From Pirellulales bacterium (lineage in GTDB: Bacteria > Planctomycetota > Planctomycetia > Pirellulales > JADZDJ01), in the NCBI GenBank assembly GCA_035499655.1, contig DATJYL010000021.1:1-64000 (forward strand): DNA of 64,000 nt, read 5' to 3'. The notes beneath the pieces were generated by a model, which saw only the letters and a program-made list of their open reading frames with translations, had not been told where the DNA came from and did not search any database. How positions within the stretch are numbered: the first letter of the stretch is position 1; each line of letters starts with the position of its first letter. This document shows, piece by piece, positions 35,622 to 45,598 of the stretch. The position numbers and the translations under genes were made by a program.

Positions 35622-38123
35622 ATGATCCGTCGCCGGTTGTCGCACCAACTCGAATTGGCTTCGCTTTTTGCCGTGCTATTGACCATTTCTATCGTCTTGT
35701 GCAGCAGCGCCGCCCGCGCTGCCAATGACGCGGAGATTACCGTCAAAGTCGATCAGCCCGGCGCTAAAATTAGCCCCTCGCTGTATGGCCTGATGACCGA
35801 AGAAATCAACTACAGCTACGATGGGGGTTTATACGCCGAGCTGATCCATAACCGCGCATTCAAAGACGACGATTCCAAGCCCCTGCATTGGTCGCTCGTT
35901 AAAAGCGACGGCGCCGAAGGAAAAATCGATTTGGACTCCGCCGATCCGGTCAACACCACGGCCCTCACCAAAAGCCTTCGCTTAGACGTGAGCAAAGTGG
36001 GCGACGGCGGCCGCGTCGGCGTCGCCAACGAGGGTTACTGGGGCATCCCCGTCAAGCCAAACACAACCTATCACGCTTCCTTCTATGCCAAGGGCAAAGA
36101 CGATTTCAAAGGCCCGCTCACCGTCGACATCGAAAGCAATAACAGCACAGTCAATGCCTCCGCCACGGTGCCGCAAATCACCAGCGATTGGAAACAGTAC
36201 GACGTCACCCTTAAAACCGGCGACGGGCCCGAATCGTCCAAAAACCGCTTCGTCATTTCCGCCGCCGCCCCGGGCACAGTTTGGTTCAGCCTGGTCTCGC
36301 TGTTCCCGCCCACGTTCAACGACCGGCCCAATGGCAACCGTATCGACATCATGAACCTGCTGAAGGAAATGCATCCGGCGTTCTTGCGTTTCCCCGGCGG
36401 AAATTATGTCGAAGGCAACGACTTCGCCAACCGCTACAACTGGAAAATCACCGTCGGTCCGCTCGATCAGAGGCCGGGACACCTCAGCCCCTGGAATTAC
36501 CGCTCCTCCGACGGCATGGGCCTCTTGGAATTTCTGAATTGGTGCGAAGACCTGCACATGCAGCCGGTCATGGCCGTGTTCGCCGGCTTTTGTTTGAGAG
36601 GCACTTACGTGGCCACCGGCGATCAACTCAAGCCCTTCGTGCAAGATGCGCTGGACGAAATCGAGTATGTCACCGGCGATGCCTCCACCACCTGGGGCGC
36701 CAAACGGGCAGCCGACGGTCACCCCCAGCCGTTTATGCTCAACTACGTGGAAATCGGCAATGAAGATAACCTCGGCGGCGGCGCAAAAACCTACGAGGAA
36801 CGCTTTGCCGCCTTTTACGATGCCATCAAGGCCAAATATCCACAATTACAAATCATCGCCACCATGCCGGTGCATGACCGCAAAGCCGACGTGCTCGACG
36901 ATCACTATTATCGCAGCGCCAAGCAGATGGAACACATGACCCATCTTTATGATCCAGATCATCATCCTCGAAACGGCCCCAAAATTTTCGTCGGGGAATG
37001 GGCCACCCGCGAAGGCAGCCCCACGCCGAACATGAATGCCGCCCTGGGCGATTCCGCTTGGATGACCGGCCTGGAGCGCAATGCTGATTTGGTCCTCATC
37101 GCTTCCTACGCGCCGCTGTTTGTGAATGTGAGCGATCTCACTCCCCGCACCGGGTCTATGCAATGGGCCACCGACCTCATCGGTTACAACGCGCTGTCCA
37201 GTTACGGCTCGCCGTCGTATTACGCCCAAGTAATGTTCAGCCAGAACCGGGGCGACACCGTGTTGCCCGTTGAAATTGCCGCCACTGCCCAGCCCGATTA
37301 TGCCCCGCCGGAGCCGCACGGCCGCATCGGCGTGGCCACCTGGAACACCGACTCCGAATACAAAAACATCAAAGTCACGGACGGCGACAAAGTATTGTAC
37401 CAATCCGATTTTTCCAAGGGCGCCGACGACTGGCGCCCCGCACGCGGCACTTGGAACGTCGACGATGGCGCCTACCACCAATCGGCCATTAGCGAAAACT
37501 GCCGCTCCGTCGCCGGCGACCGCGATTGGACCGATTACACCCTCACCTTGCAAGCCCGTAAAAACTCCGGCCGCGAAGGCTTCCTCATCCTGGTCCACGC
37601 GACCGACGGCAATAATTACGTCTGGTGGAATATCGGCGGCTGGAACAATAAGTCGACCGCACTGGAAGCCATCGAAGACGGCGTCAGTACCGACATCAGC
37701 CCGCATGCTCCCGTCACCGTTGATCAAGACCGCTGGTACGATATCCGCATGGAAGTCAAAGGCCGCAACATCAAGTGCTACTTGGACGACAAGCTGGTTT
37801 CCGAAGGCACACAAACGCCCGCAACGCCTCCGCCCGCGCTGTTCGCCACCGCCAGCCGCGATGACGCCAGCGGCGAGGTCATTTTGAAAATGGTGAATGT
37901 CTCCGCCGAGCCGTGTTCGGCAAAACTGAACTTTCAGGGAGCCAAAAATGTGGCCCCGCAAGCGCAGCTCATCACGCTTTCTGGAGAGCCCGGTGATGTC
38001 AACTCCGTCGAGAACCCCACTAAGGTGGCCCCGCAAAAATCCACCCTCGACAATGCCGCGGCCAGCTTCACGCACGATTTTCCCGCGCATTCGGTCAGCG
38101 TCCTGCGACTGAAGACGCAGTGA
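35622..38123 (+). CDS. Large secreted GH51 alpha-L-arabinofuranosidase with N-terminal CBM and inserted laminin-G-like domain
   Basis: 833 residues from ATG 35622, preceded by AAGGGAG and followed by a signal peptide ending near SSAARA. An N-terminal carbohydrate-binding-like domain (about residues 90-220) precedes the catalytic barrel. The acid/base is Glu381 (IGNEDNLGG) and the nucleophile Glu459 ([10 protein letters not shown]). Residues about 560-735 form an inserted domain beginning [19 protein letters not shown], which resembles laminin-G/concanavalin-like modules. The protein is about 310 residues longer than the GH51 enzyme encoded at 26955 and resembles the plant-type GH51 group. It is divergent from the import operon and would be co-induced with it. 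Its 3' end overlaps the next kinase gene by 29 bp. Confidence 0.92.
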   Translation: MIRRRLSHQLELASLFAVLLTISIVLCSSAARAANDAEITVKVDQPGAKISPSLYGLMTEEINYSYDGGLYAELIHNRAFKDDDSKPLHWSLVKSDGAEGKIDLDSADPVNTTALTKSLRLDVSKVGDGGRVGVANEGYWGIPVKPNTTYHASFYAKGKDDFKGPLTVDIESNNSTVNASATVPQITSDWKQYDVTLKTGDGPESSKNRFVISAAAPGTVWFSLVSLFPPTFNDRPNGNRIDIMNLLKEMHPAFLRFPGGNYVEGNDFANRYNWKITVGPLDQRPGHLSPWNYRSSDGMGLLEFLNWCEDLHMQPVMAVFAGFCLRGTYVATGDQLKPFVQDALDEIEYVTGDASTTWGAKRAADGHPQPFMLNYVEIGNEDNLGGGAKTYEERFAAFYDAIKAKYPQLQIIATMPVHDRKADVLDDHYYRSAKQMEHMTHLYDPDHHPRNGPKIFVGEWATREGSPTPNMNAALGDSAWMTGLERNADLVLIASYAPLFVNVSDLTPRTGSMQWATDLIGYNALSSYGSPSYYAQVMFSQNRGDTVLPVEIAATAQPDYAPPEPHGRIGVATWNTDSEYKNIKVTDGDKVLYQSDFSKGADDWRPARGTWNVDDGAYHQSAISENCRSVAGDRDWTDYTLTLQARKNSGREGFLILVHATDGNNYVWWNIGGWNNKSTALEAIEDGVSTDISPHAPVTVDQDRWYDIRMEVKGRNIKCYLDDKLVSEGTQTPATPPPALFATASRDDASGEVILKMVNVSAEPCSAKLNFQGAKNVAPQAQLITLSGEPGDVNSVENPTKVAPQKSTLDNAAASFTHDFPAHSVSVLRLKTQ

Positions 38124-40575
38124 TGGGCTTGAGCTCGACCGCGGGACTGGAATCCATCGATGGCCATTGCTCCGTGCAGCGGTTTTGTTCCGCCTGCTGA
38201 TTTTTTTCCGCTTCAATTTCCACTTCAGTCCGGGTCAGTTCCGCCTGCAATTGCTGCAATTGCAGCTTCAACGCGGCCAACGATTCGTCGACGCGCGCGG
38301 TTTCGCCCGACCGGCCCAGGTCTTCCAGCTCCAAGGCCGCCTTGGCGCACCCGCCGGCCGAAATGTTCAACAACGCGCCTTTCAGCGAATGCGCGGCCCG
38401 GGTAATCGTCGGGCAATCGCGCTGCGCCACGGCGCTTTCGATCTCCGCCAACAGGGACGGCGAGCTGCTCAAAAACAACTCGATCATCTCCTCCAGTAAA
38501 TCCAAGTCTTGTTCCACACGCGCGCGCAACGATGCCAGATCGAGAATTTCGCTGCGATCGATCATCTGCGGCGGAGCGGCGTGTTCCTCACCAGCCGCGT
38601 TCGAGATTGCTGGACCCGCTTCACCCGACGCAAACTTCCCCGTTGCAGGCCGTTCCGCGCCGCCCACTCCGTCCGCGGCGCTGATTAACCAACGCTTCAG
38701 GGTGGCGAAAAAATGTTTGGGTTCAATCGGTTTGGAAACGTAATCGTCCATGCCCGCCGACAGGCAACGCTCTCGATCGCCGACCATGGCGTGTGCGGTC
38801 ATGGCCACGATCGGCAGATGTTCTCCCGTGGTCTTTTCCAGCTGGCGAATGGCTCCCGTAGCCTGCAAGCCGTCCATTTCGGGCATTTGCAAATCCATTA
38901 ACACCAAGTCGAATTGCTGACAGGCCAAAGCCCGCAGAGCCTGCTGGCCGTTTTCCACCGTATCGACCAGGTACCCACGCTTTTTGAGCAAGCCGGCCGC
39001 CACGCAACGATTCACCGGATTATCTTCCGCAACCAGGATATGCCGCGGATAGTCTGCAACTTTAGGCACGGCGCCTGGAGCATCGGCCGTGGCCATGTCC
39101 GATGCCGGCACGCCAGGCTCGCCGGGCTTGCTCAATGCGCCCAAAATGGCCCCCGCCAACTCCGGCGTGGCAATCGGCTTGCGAAGATACCGCGTAATGC
39201 CTAGCGCGCGGCAGCGGGCTGCGTCGCCGCTGTTGTCATCGGCCGAAAGCAGCATGATCACGTTGCGTGCAAGTTTCGAGTCGGCCCGTATTTGCTCGGC
39301 CACGGTAAAGCCGTCGGAACCAGGCATGGCCGCATCCAGCAAAACCAAATCGTAAGGATCGGCCTCGAGCAGCCCTTTTTTGAGCTCGGCACTAGCCGCC
39401 GCGGCGTTATCGGCCGTCGAGGGGCGCAAATGCCAACCCCAGGCAAGCTCTTCCAAAATGTTTCGGCTGGTCGCGTTGTCGTCGACAATTAATACTCGCG
39501 CGCCATGAAAATCCAACTGCCTCGGCGGCAATTCCCCAGGTCGACGCTGGGGCAATCCCAATCGCAACGTGAAATGGAAGGCGCTCCCCTGGCCCACGTT
39601 GCTTTCCACCCAAATCCGTCCCTGCATCAACTCGACAATCTGCTTGGAGATCGACAACCCCAAGCCGGTCCCGCCATATTTACGAGTGGAGGAACTGTCG
39701 GCCTGTGTGAACGCCTCGAATACCCTGGCTTGCATCCTTGGCGAAATTCCAATGCCGGTATCGCGCACAGAAAAATGCAAAATCGCTTGGCGTTTATCGG
39801 TGCTCTCCAAATTCACGTCCAGCACCACTTCGCCGCGCTCCGTAAATTTAATGGCATTGCCGATCAAATTCACGAGAATTTGCCGCATCCGCAACGAATC
39901 GCCAACCAGGTCGTCCGGAACCTCGGCGGCCACTCGATACAACAACTCCAACCCCTTTTCATGGGCCCGCAATCCCAACGACTTTAACGTGTCGCCCAGG
40001 CTGGCTCGCAGGGCCAGGTTGGCGGGAATTAATTCCAGTTTACCGGCCTCGACTTTGGAGAAATCCAAAATTTCGTTCAAAATGTGCATCAGGTTGTCAG
40101 CCGAGCTTTTGATCATTTGCAAATATTCACGCTGCTCGTCGCTAAGCGCCGTGTCCAATGTCAAATCGGTCATGCCAATGATGCCGTTCATCGGCGTGCG
40201 CAGCTCGTGCGACATGTTCGCCAAAAACTCGCTTTTGGCTTGGTTGGCAACTTCCGCCTGTTCCTTGGCGACTTTCAAACCGTCCACCGCTTTTTCGCGG
40301 TCGTGCAGCAGCCGCTTATTTTCGCGCATCCGGCGGATAGAAAACACACACAGCGCACTGCCCAAAAAAATCAACGCAATGAATGCTTCATCGGCGTTGT
40401 AATTCTCGTAATCTCTGATCGTGCTCGTCAGTTGTTCGAAAAAATTGTAGTGGGCCGATGCCACCCACAGGCAGACTGTCAACACGAAGATCATCGCCAG
40501 ATCAATCTTCCACAGAATACTTCGATGCCTGGGCCGATTTTCTTGCATAAACATTGCTGCTCGCATTCCGGCCAT
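38095..40575 (-). CDS. Hybrid histidine kinase with two receiver domains and an Hpt domain (BarA-like)
   Basis: 826 residues. Two hydrophobic segments (about 25-42 and 66-82) flank a small outside loop. The kinase core has [34 protein letters not shown] and [13 protein letters not shown]. Receiver 1 (about residues 360-480) has its Asp in [11 protein letters not shown]; receiver 2 (about 515-635) has [11 protein letters not shown] and YVSKPI. The C-terminal Hpt domain carries His in [11 protein letters not shown], then a coiled-coil-like tail. The complete phosphorelay is within one chain, but no output domain is present. It is convergent with the large GH51 gene, the two 3' ends overlapping by 29 bp, at the other edge of the arabinose region. 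Confidence 0.94.
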   Translation of the reverse strand: MAGMRAAMFMQENRPRHRSILWKIDLAMIFVLTVCLWVASAHYNFFEQLTSTIRDYENYNADEAFIALIFLGSALCVFSIRRMRENKRLLHDREKAVDGLKVAKEQAEVANQAKSEFLANMSHELRTPMNGIIGMTDLTLDTALSDEQREYLQMIKSSADNLMHILNEILDFSKVEAGKLELIPANLALRASLGDTLKSLGLRAHEKGLELLYRVAAEVPDDLVGDSLRMRQILVNLIGNAIKFTERGEVVLDVNLESTDKRQAILHFSVRDTGIGISPRMQARVFEAFTQADSSSTRKYGGTGLGLSISKQIVELMQGRIWVESNVGQGSAFHFTLRLGLPQRRPGELPPRQLDFHGARVLIVDDNATSRNILEELAWGWHLRPSTADNAAAASAELKKGLLEADPYDLVLLDAAMPGSDGFTVAEQIRADSKLARNVIMLLSADDNSGDAARCRALGITRYLRKPIATPELAGAILGALSKPGEPGVPASDMATADAPGAVPKVADYPRHILVAEDNPVNRCVAAGLLKKRGYLVDTVENGQQALRALACQQFDLVLMDLQMPEMDGLQATGAIRQLEKTTGEHLPIVAMTAHAMVGDRERCLSAGMDDYVSKPIEPKHFFATLKRWLISAADGVGGAERPATGKFASGEAGPAISNAAGEEHAAPPQMIDRSEILDLASLRARVEQDLDLLEEMIELFLSSSPSLLAEIESAVAQRDCPTITRAAHSLKGALLNISAGGCAKAALELEDLGRSGETARVDESLAALKLQLQQLQAELTRTEVEIEAEKNQQAEQNRCTEQWPSMDSSPAVELKPITASSVAGR

Positions 40576-40731
40576 GGATCAGGCGCTGAAGTTGCGACGC
40601 CGTGCCTACGGCCAACCCCGGTTTCGCTGTTCGTCGTTTGCCCTCTGCCCGCTGATCGAGGTCTGTGGCCGGCGTTCCATTTTCACCGTCTGCTGCGCAC
40701 CGTCTGCTGCGCACCACCTGCCGCCTGTCCC

Positions 40732-41142
40732 TCAGGCATAACCGACAAACCGCCCGGCGATTTCGAAAAATGGTCCGGTCTGGCGGCAACGCACCACTTC
40801 CAACACCACGTTCAGCCGCTCTTCGTTGACGGTGTTGCCGGTCAACTCCAATTGCAAATAGCGCGATTCGACCGATTCCAGGTGATACATGCACAACCCG
40901 CCCACGGAAATATCGCGTGTGACCCCCAGGAATGCCTCGCCGTTGGGAACTTGCCTCTCGTCCAGCGGTGTGGCCCGCACCGGCATGGTCACCGGATACC
41001 GCAAACTGGTGCGACGTTCCGAGCCGGGGAAAAATTTTTCGCCCCGGATCACGCGCCGAATAAACATCACCACCGGCTCCAGGGTTTTCAATTTGTGCTT
41101 TCCCGCCGTCTCGGCTGTTTCGCCATTCAAAGTTTTTCCCAT
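40732..41142 (-). CDS. PilZ-domain protein (possible c-di-GMP effector)
   Basis: About 136 residues from ATG 41142, which has GGGGG about 9 nt upstream (an upstream TTG at 41157 is possible). The PilZ signature is visible: the Arg-rich SERRTSLRYPVTMPVRA segment and TRDISVGGLCMYH, corresponding to RxxxR and (D/N)xSxxG. These residues bind cyclic di-GMP in characterised PilZ proteins. There is no membrane segment and no second domain. It lies 156 bp upstream of the hybrid kinase gene start on the same strand, so the two may share regulation. Confidence 0.82.
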   Translation of the reverse strand: MGKTLNGETAETAGKHKLKTLEPVVMFIRRVIRGEKFFPGSERRTSLRYPVTMPVRATPLDERQVPNGEAFLGVTRDISVGGLCMYHLESVESRYLQLELTGNTVNEERLNVVLEVVRCRQTGPFFEIAGRFVGYA

Positions 41143-41497
41143 TTCAAGTGCCCCCAATTTCTCTTCCCTCGATCAATTCATGATTCGCAACAGCCCGACT
41201 TGTTGTTTTGCCAGCGCCAAATAAAAACAGAATGCGTTACAGCACCCCGAATAGAGCCTGCCCATCGGCGCACCGCGGACCGGGGTTTCGTCGACGCCGC
41301 TTTCCCAATCCAGGCTTCCTCTCAATTGGAGGTCATGCCCCGCAGAAAGCGAACCCCCGCCCCAACTCCCCCCGCGACATGCGGCAACCCGTAACGGTAG
41401 AATCGTGTTAACTGGTGTCTGATAGCGCGAGCGGCCAGCGACTAGCAATTAGCCTGAACCCTGAACCCTGCCCACTGCCCACTTTCCTCCTTCCACC
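41143..41497. promoter_or_regulatory. 355-bp divergent intergenic region with pyrimidine-rich leader before ettA
   Basis: This holds the promoters of the PilZ gene (minus) and ettA (plus). The last about 45 bases before ettA are almost all C, T and A (CCTGAACCCTGAACCCTG, then CCCACTGCCCAC) with no Shine-Dalgarno sequence on the ettA side. No gene is seen. Confidence 0.45.
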
Positions 41498-43171
41498 ATG
41501 TCCGAAAAATACATCTACACCGTTGCCGATCTCTCCAAAAAGCACGGCCCCAAAGAGGTCCTCAAAAACATCTGGCTTGCCTTTTATCCCGGCGCAAAAA
41601 TCGGCGTGCTAGGCAAAAACGGAGCCGGCAAAAGCACGCTCCTCCGCATCATGGCCGGCCAGGACAAAAACTTCGAAGGCGAAGCCCGTCTCACCGACGG
41701 CTACACCGTCGGCTATCTGTCGCAGGAGCCGCAACTCAACCCCGCCAAAACCGTGCAGGGCAATGTCGACGAAGCCGTCGCTCACATCCGCGCCATTCTC
41801 ACCCGCTTCGACGAAATCAACACCCGCCTCGGCGAGCCGATGGAGCCCGACGAAATGGAAAAGCTCCTGGCCGAGCAAGCCAAAGTGCAAGATCAAATCG
41901 ATCTCCACAACGCCTGGGAGCTGGACCGCCAAATCGAAATCGCCATGGATGCCGTCAATCTCCCGCCGGGCGATGCCGACGTCACCAAGCTTTCCGGCGG
42001 CGAGCGTCGCCGTGTGGCCCTCTGCAAAATCCTGCTCGAAAAGCCCGACCTGCTGTTGCTCGACGAGCCCACCAACCATCTCGATGCCGAAAGCGTTCAC
42101 TGGCTGGAGCGCCATCTGGCCGAATACGCCGGCACCGTCGTCGCCGTCACGCACGATCGATATTTTCTCGACAACGTCGCCAAGTGGATTTTGGAACTCG
42201 ACCGCGGCCGCGGCATTCCCTGGGAAGGCAACTACAGTTCCTGGCTGGAGCAAAAGCAGGCTCGCCTGGCCGTGGAAGAAAAACAGGCCACGGCCCGCCA
42301 AAAAACGCTGCAGCGCGAACTGGAATGGATTCGCCTCGCCCCCCGCGCCCGCCAGGCCAAAAGCAAAGCCCGCATCAACGCCTACGAGCAGCTTTCCAAC
42401 CAGCGCTTCGAGGAACGCGAGCAGGAATTCGAAATCCAAATTCCGCCGGGCAAGCACCTCGGCTCGCTGGTCGTCGAAATGAAAAACGTCAGCAAAGGCT
42501 ACGGCGACAATCAACTGTTCGAAAATCTCAGCTTCCGCCTGCCGCCCGGCGGCATTGTCGGCGTCATCGGCCCCAACGGAGCGGGCAAAACCACGCTGTT
42601 CCGCCTCATCACCGGCGAAGAAAAGCCCGATAAGGGCGAAGTCAAAATCGGCGACACCGTCGAGCTGGGCTACGTCGATCAAAACCGCGACGCCCTCAAG
42701 GCCGAAAACACGGTCTATCAAGAAATTTCCGGCGGCACCGACGTGCTCGAAATGGGCGGCCGCAAAATCAACTCCCGTGCTTACCTGGCCCGTTTCAACT
42801 TTACCGGCACCGATCAGCAGAAAAAAGTCGGCGATCTGTCCGGCGGCGAGCGCAACCGCGTACACCTGGCCAAACTTCTCCGCCGCGGCTGCAATCTGCT
42901 GCTGCTCGACGAGCCGACCAACGATTTAGATGTGGATACGCTCCGCGCTCTGGAAGAAGCAATCGTGAATTTCGCCGGCTGCGTGGTCGTCATCAGCCAC
43001 GACCGCTGGTTCTTAGACCGCATCGCCACGCACATTATTTCCTTCGAAGGCGATGGCTACGTCCACGTCTGCGACGGCAACTTCGCCGCCTACGAAGAAG
43101 AACGCCGCCGCCGCCTCGGCCAAGACGCCGACCAACCCCACCGGTTTAAATACAAGAAACTAGTGCACTAA
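41498..43171 (+). CDS. ettA: Energy-dependent translational throttle protein EttA (ABC-F)
   Basis: 557 residues, very close to E. coli EttA (555). Two ABC domains: Walker [10 protein letters not shown] with signature [13 protein letters not shown] and Walker [17 protein letters not shown]; then [22 protein letters not shown] and [15 protein letters not shown]. Between them is the P-site-tRNA interaction motif region, containing the basic [21 protein letters not shown] stretch. The N-terminus [19 protein letters not shown] matches EttA rather than other ABC-F types. In E. coli it binds the ribosomal E site and gates the first peptide bond according to ATP level. It appears monocistronic. Confidence 0.95.
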   Translation: MSEKYIYTVADLSKKHGPKEVLKNIWLAFYPGAKIGVLGKNGAGKSTLLRIMAGQDKNFEGEARLTDGYTVGYLSQEPQLNPAKTVQGNVDEAVAHIRAILTRFDEINTRLGEPMEPDEMEKLLAEQAKVQDQIDLHNAWELDRQIEIAMDAVNLPPGDADVTKLSGGERRRVALCKILLEKPDLLLLDEPTNHLDAESVHWLERHLAEYAGTVVAVTHDRYFLDNVAKWILELDRGRGIPWEGNYSSWLEQKQARLAVEEKQATARQKTLQRELEWIRLAPRARQAKSKARINAYEQLSNQRFEEREQEFEIQIPPGKHLGSLVVEMKNVSKGYGDNQLFENLSFRLPPGGIVGVIGPNGAGKTTLFRLITGEEKPDKGEVKIGDTVELGYVDQNRDALKAENTVYQEISGGTDVLEMGGRKINSRAYLARFNFTGTDQQKKVGDLSGGERNRVHLAKLLRRGCNLLLLDEPTNDLDVDTLRALEEAIVNFAGCVVVISHDRWFLDRIATHIISFEGDGYVHVCDGNFAAYEEERRRRLGQDADQPHRFKYKKLVH

Positions 43172-43173
43172 AC

Positions 43174-43206
43174 GTTTAGCCGCGACCCGAAGTCCGCGCA
43201 GGGGAG
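43174..43206. repeat. 33-bp dispersed repeat, copy 2 (GTTTAGCCGCGAC type)
   Basis: This starts 3 bp after the ettA stop and matches 23167-23199 at 28 of 33 positions. A small hairpin GCCGGCG-CAT-CGCCGG follows about 25 bp later. It may be a mobile remnant or part of a 3' end structure. Confidence 0.55.
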
Positions 43207-43267
43207 AGAGCTGCCTGCTGTTTAACACAAAGCCGGCGCATCGCCGGTCTGGCGAAAGACGCGATAT

Positions 43268-43645
43268 TCAATCTTTTATTACCCATAGCTCGGCAATTCC
43301 TCGACCTACCGCGCAAATCGCAGATAAAATAGGTTTTCTATATGCGATCACAAGAAACAAAATTGTAAGGCCGAATATGGTTGCGGCAAACACAATCCAA
43401 TTATCAAGGAAGTAATGGAAGGAATTCTGTACTCCTTGCGACGTCGACTCAGCAGCATTAGCCGTCCATCCGAAGAAGTTTGTCACCCATCCGATGATGG
43501 TTGGGATGCAATATAACACGAAAATAATTGAAAGAATTATTATCCATACTCCCGTGCCGCCCCCTTTCGATACACCGCCACTCCCACGATGAACACGTAT
43601 CCATTCATTGGGACTTGCATGGATATGCTTAATTTTTCTCGCCAT
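43268..43645 (-). CDS. Small two-TM membrane protein of unknown function, low GC
   Basis: 125 residues. A Lys/Arg/His-containing N-terminus (MARKIKHIHASPNEWIRVHRG) and a Gly-rich linker precede two hydrophobic segments, GVWIIILSIIFVLYCIPTII and WIVFAATIFGLTILFLVIAY. I do not recognise a family. Codon use is visibly AT-richer than all neighbours, which suggests recent acquisition or weak selection. It lies next to the 306-bp nested palindrome. The start is ATG 43645. Confidence 0.65.
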   Translation of the reverse strand: MARKIKHIHASPNEWIRVHRGSGGVSKGGGTGVWIIILSIIFVLYCIPTIIGWVTNFFGWTANAAESTSQGVQNSFHYFLDNWIVFAATIFGLTILFLVIAYRKPILSAICAVGRGIAELWVIKD

Positions 43646-43776
43646 ATCGGACGCTCCTATTCCGCCTTACTAAAAGCAACTAACCGAACGTCAAATTAGT
43701 CTACTCAATTTGGCGGGAATACACAACTTTTTATTGATCGCACGGGTGATACTGCCCAGCTGCGACAAACATCCCC

Positions 43777-44082
43777 AACGCCGAAGGCGTTGCACAACAA
43801 AGCCCAGGGTTGTCCGGCAACCCTGGGTAACGTGATTTAGGCCCGGAGGACCGTCAGGCAATAGCCCCGATCGTCAGATCGGGGTTCAGAGGGCATTAAA
43901 ACAATTCGAGGTCCGAAGGACCGGCACAGAAGGTAGCGGTCCTCCGGACCTCATTCATTTTTTGTTCCATCACACCGCAACCTCACGGTTGCGGCTATTT
44001 CCTGTCGGGCCTCCGGCCCTCAGGCAGAGAACGTACGGCGCTGCGCTGACCCTGGGCTGTGTTGTTCAACGCCTTCGGCGTT
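43777..44082. repeat. 306-bp nested palindromic element (REP-cluster-like)
   Basis: The outer arms of 34 bp (43777-43810 and 44049-44082) are complementary with two mismatches. They begin AACGCCGAAGGCGTTG and end in CCCAGGGT. Inside are further hairpins: CCCAGGGTTG/CAACCCTGGG, CCCCGAT/ATCGGGG, GAGGTCCG/CGGACCTC, GCAACC/GGTTGC, and a GGCCTCCGGCC palindrome. Each arm itself starts with a small hairpin (CGCCGAAGGCG). No frame or terminal duplication is evident. It resembles clusters of repetitive extragenic palindromes more than an insertion sequence. Confidence 0.75.
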
Positions 44083-44119
44083 AATTCGGCAATTGCCAAC
44101 TCTTAATTTCTGCATGGGT

Positions 44120-44239
44120 GCCGCCTACCGCTTGCTGACGCGCGCGGCTCTACATCTAAATTCTTCTTTGCGTCTCTGCGTCTCTGCGCGAGAAATGCCT
44201 GGGGCCGCCGCCTACCGCTTGCTGACGCGCGGGGCTCTA
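44120..44239. repeat. Pair of 33-bp direct repeats
   Basis: GCCGCCTACCGCTTGCTGAC begins both copies (44120-44152 and 44207-44239), which differ at one base. A shorter relative (CACCGCTTACTCACACGCGCGGCTCC) lies near 44922-44947. They do not form a CRISPR-like array. Confidence 0.65.
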
Positions 44240-44292
44240 TGTCATCGCACTGGCATCACTGCCTGCTGCCTGCCGCCCGCGGCCGACCTGTC

Positions 44293-44727
44293 TTAATTGC
44301 CGCTCCGCTGAAACTCGTACAGCACTTGGGCGGAGCCGCGGCTGGCGTCGAACGACTTCGGGTATTTTTGACCCTTCAGGTCGTAGCAGACCCGTAGCGA
44401 ATTTCCCTGGGCATCGTAAATGCCTTTGAACCGGCCGCCGAAGGTTCCGGCCGGCGTGTCGTGATGAAACACGTCGATGTGCTTTTGCTCCAGGTCGAGC
44501 TTGAACACATACGGCACCGCCGCCGATTGCCCGTTCAGACGAACGGTATATTGACTGCCGCTGACAATCCACTGCATATCCGCCATCTGCGCCGTTCCAT
44601 TGGCCATGCACGAAACCAGTTTCCAAGTTCCCTGCCAAGCTTGCGTATCGTCCCCCGCCGAACTGGCATAACTCACACTCCACCCGGCAAACAAACTAAC
44701 GAACAGAACAATTTTGAACCGGCGCAT
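44293..44727 (-). CDS. Secreted TIGR03067-type protein
   Basis: About 144 residues from ATG 44727, which has GGGAG upstream and is followed by a signal peptide (FKIVLFVSLFAGWSVSYASS). The mature part matches the planctomycete TIGR03067 pattern: an opening WQGTWKLVSCMANG, a middle HIDVFHHDTPAGTFGGRFKGIYD, then SLRVCYDLKGQKYPKSFDA. These proteins are lipocalin-like beta-rich proteins of unknown role, abundant in planctomycetes. It appears monocistronic. Confidence 0.8.
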   Translation of the reverse strand: MRRFKIVLFVSLFAGWSVSYASSAGDDTQAWQGTWKLVSCMANGTAQMADMQWIVSGSQYTVRLNGQSAAVPYVFKLDLEQKHIDVFHHDTPAGTFGGRFKGIYDAQGNSLRVCYDLKGQKYPKSFDASRGSAQVLYEFQRSGN

Positions 44728-45015
44728 GGTGATATCTCCCGACAAATAGATGCTTCCTCTGAATCTATTCAACTATAGCCCACCGCTTGCCACTGGCTCT
44801 GCCAGTGCCGGCCCGGCCCATTCTGCACGCTGCAATCTGCACTCTGCAATTGCCGTTGGACCCTCTGTTCCCCTCGGTTCTCTCCTGTGTTATTCTGCCT
44901 TCTGCTTTCTGCCTTCTAATCACCGCTTACTCACACGCGCGGCTCCAATTGTTGTCGCCACTCAACACTCACCCTTCACCACTCACTTCCTCACCACTCA
45001 CCTCCTCACCCACAC

Positions 45016-45507
45016 ATGTCAACTGCCGAAGCTGAAACCCAAATCTGGACCGGCAACCCCTCGCAATGGGCCGGCTTGGGCACGTACTTCTGGTGCGTGC
45101 TGCTGGCGATTATTTTCGGCGTTGCCGCCGTGCTCGTGCATCCTTATTTCTGGCTCGGTTTGCTCCTGCCGTTACTGATCGCCTTTACAAAATTCTGCCG
45201 CATTAAAGCCACACGTTACACGCTCACCAGCCAGCGGCTGAAAATTTACACGGGCATTGTCGATCGCAAAGAAGTCGAAATCGAATTGTTCCGCCTCCGC
45301 GATTTATCCATGGATCAATCCTTCCTGCAGCGCCTGGTCAACGTCGGCACGGTCGAGGCGCTTTCCAGCGACAAAGACGCGCCGGGCATTTTCCTGAGAT
45401 GGGTGAACAAGCCCGACGTGGTGAAAGATTTGCTCCGCACTCACATCATGCAGTCGCGCCAAGCCACCGGCACCCGTGACATCGATCTGACCAACACAAC
45501 CAACTGA
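45016..45507 (+). CDS. Membrane protein with bacterial PH-like domain (bPH2/DUF304, YdbS-like)
   Basis: 163 residues. The N-terminal WTGNPSQWAGLGTYFW is followed by two close hydrophobic segments (about residues 22-60). The bPH2 domain then shows RYTLTSQRLKIYTGIVDRKEVEIELFRLRDL. The function of this family is unknown; members are inner-membrane-associated. A leader of CACTCACC-type pyrimidine words (44960-45015) runs up to the ATG and there is no Shine-Dalgarno sequence. Confidence 0.85.
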   Translation: MSTAEAETQIWTGNPSQWAGLGTYFWCVLLAIIFGVAAVLVHPYFWLGLLLPLLIAFTKFCRIKATRYTLTSQRLKIYTGIVDRKEVEIELFRLRDLSMDQSFLQRLVNVGTVEALSSDKDAPGIFLRWVNKPDVVKDLLRTHIMQSRQATGTRDIDLTNTTN

Positions 45508-45598
45508 CGATTGGCCCGCTCCATTTGGCGGTGATGCGCTGAATTGACCGGCCGGTCGCAACAAAAGCGTGAAATATACATTCTGGCGAGCAGAGCCG

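Larger units (their letters stand above)
43646..44292. other. 647-bp repeat-rich intergenic region
   Basis: It contains a 306-bp nested palindrome (43777-44082) and a pair of 33-bp direct repeats (44120-44152 and 44207-44239). I find no supported gene in it. Confidence 0.6.

Noticed and set aside
43777-44239. Possible CRISPR array in the repeat-rich region
   Set aside because: The repeats are inverted or occur as one direct pair with no regular spacers, and there are no cas genes.
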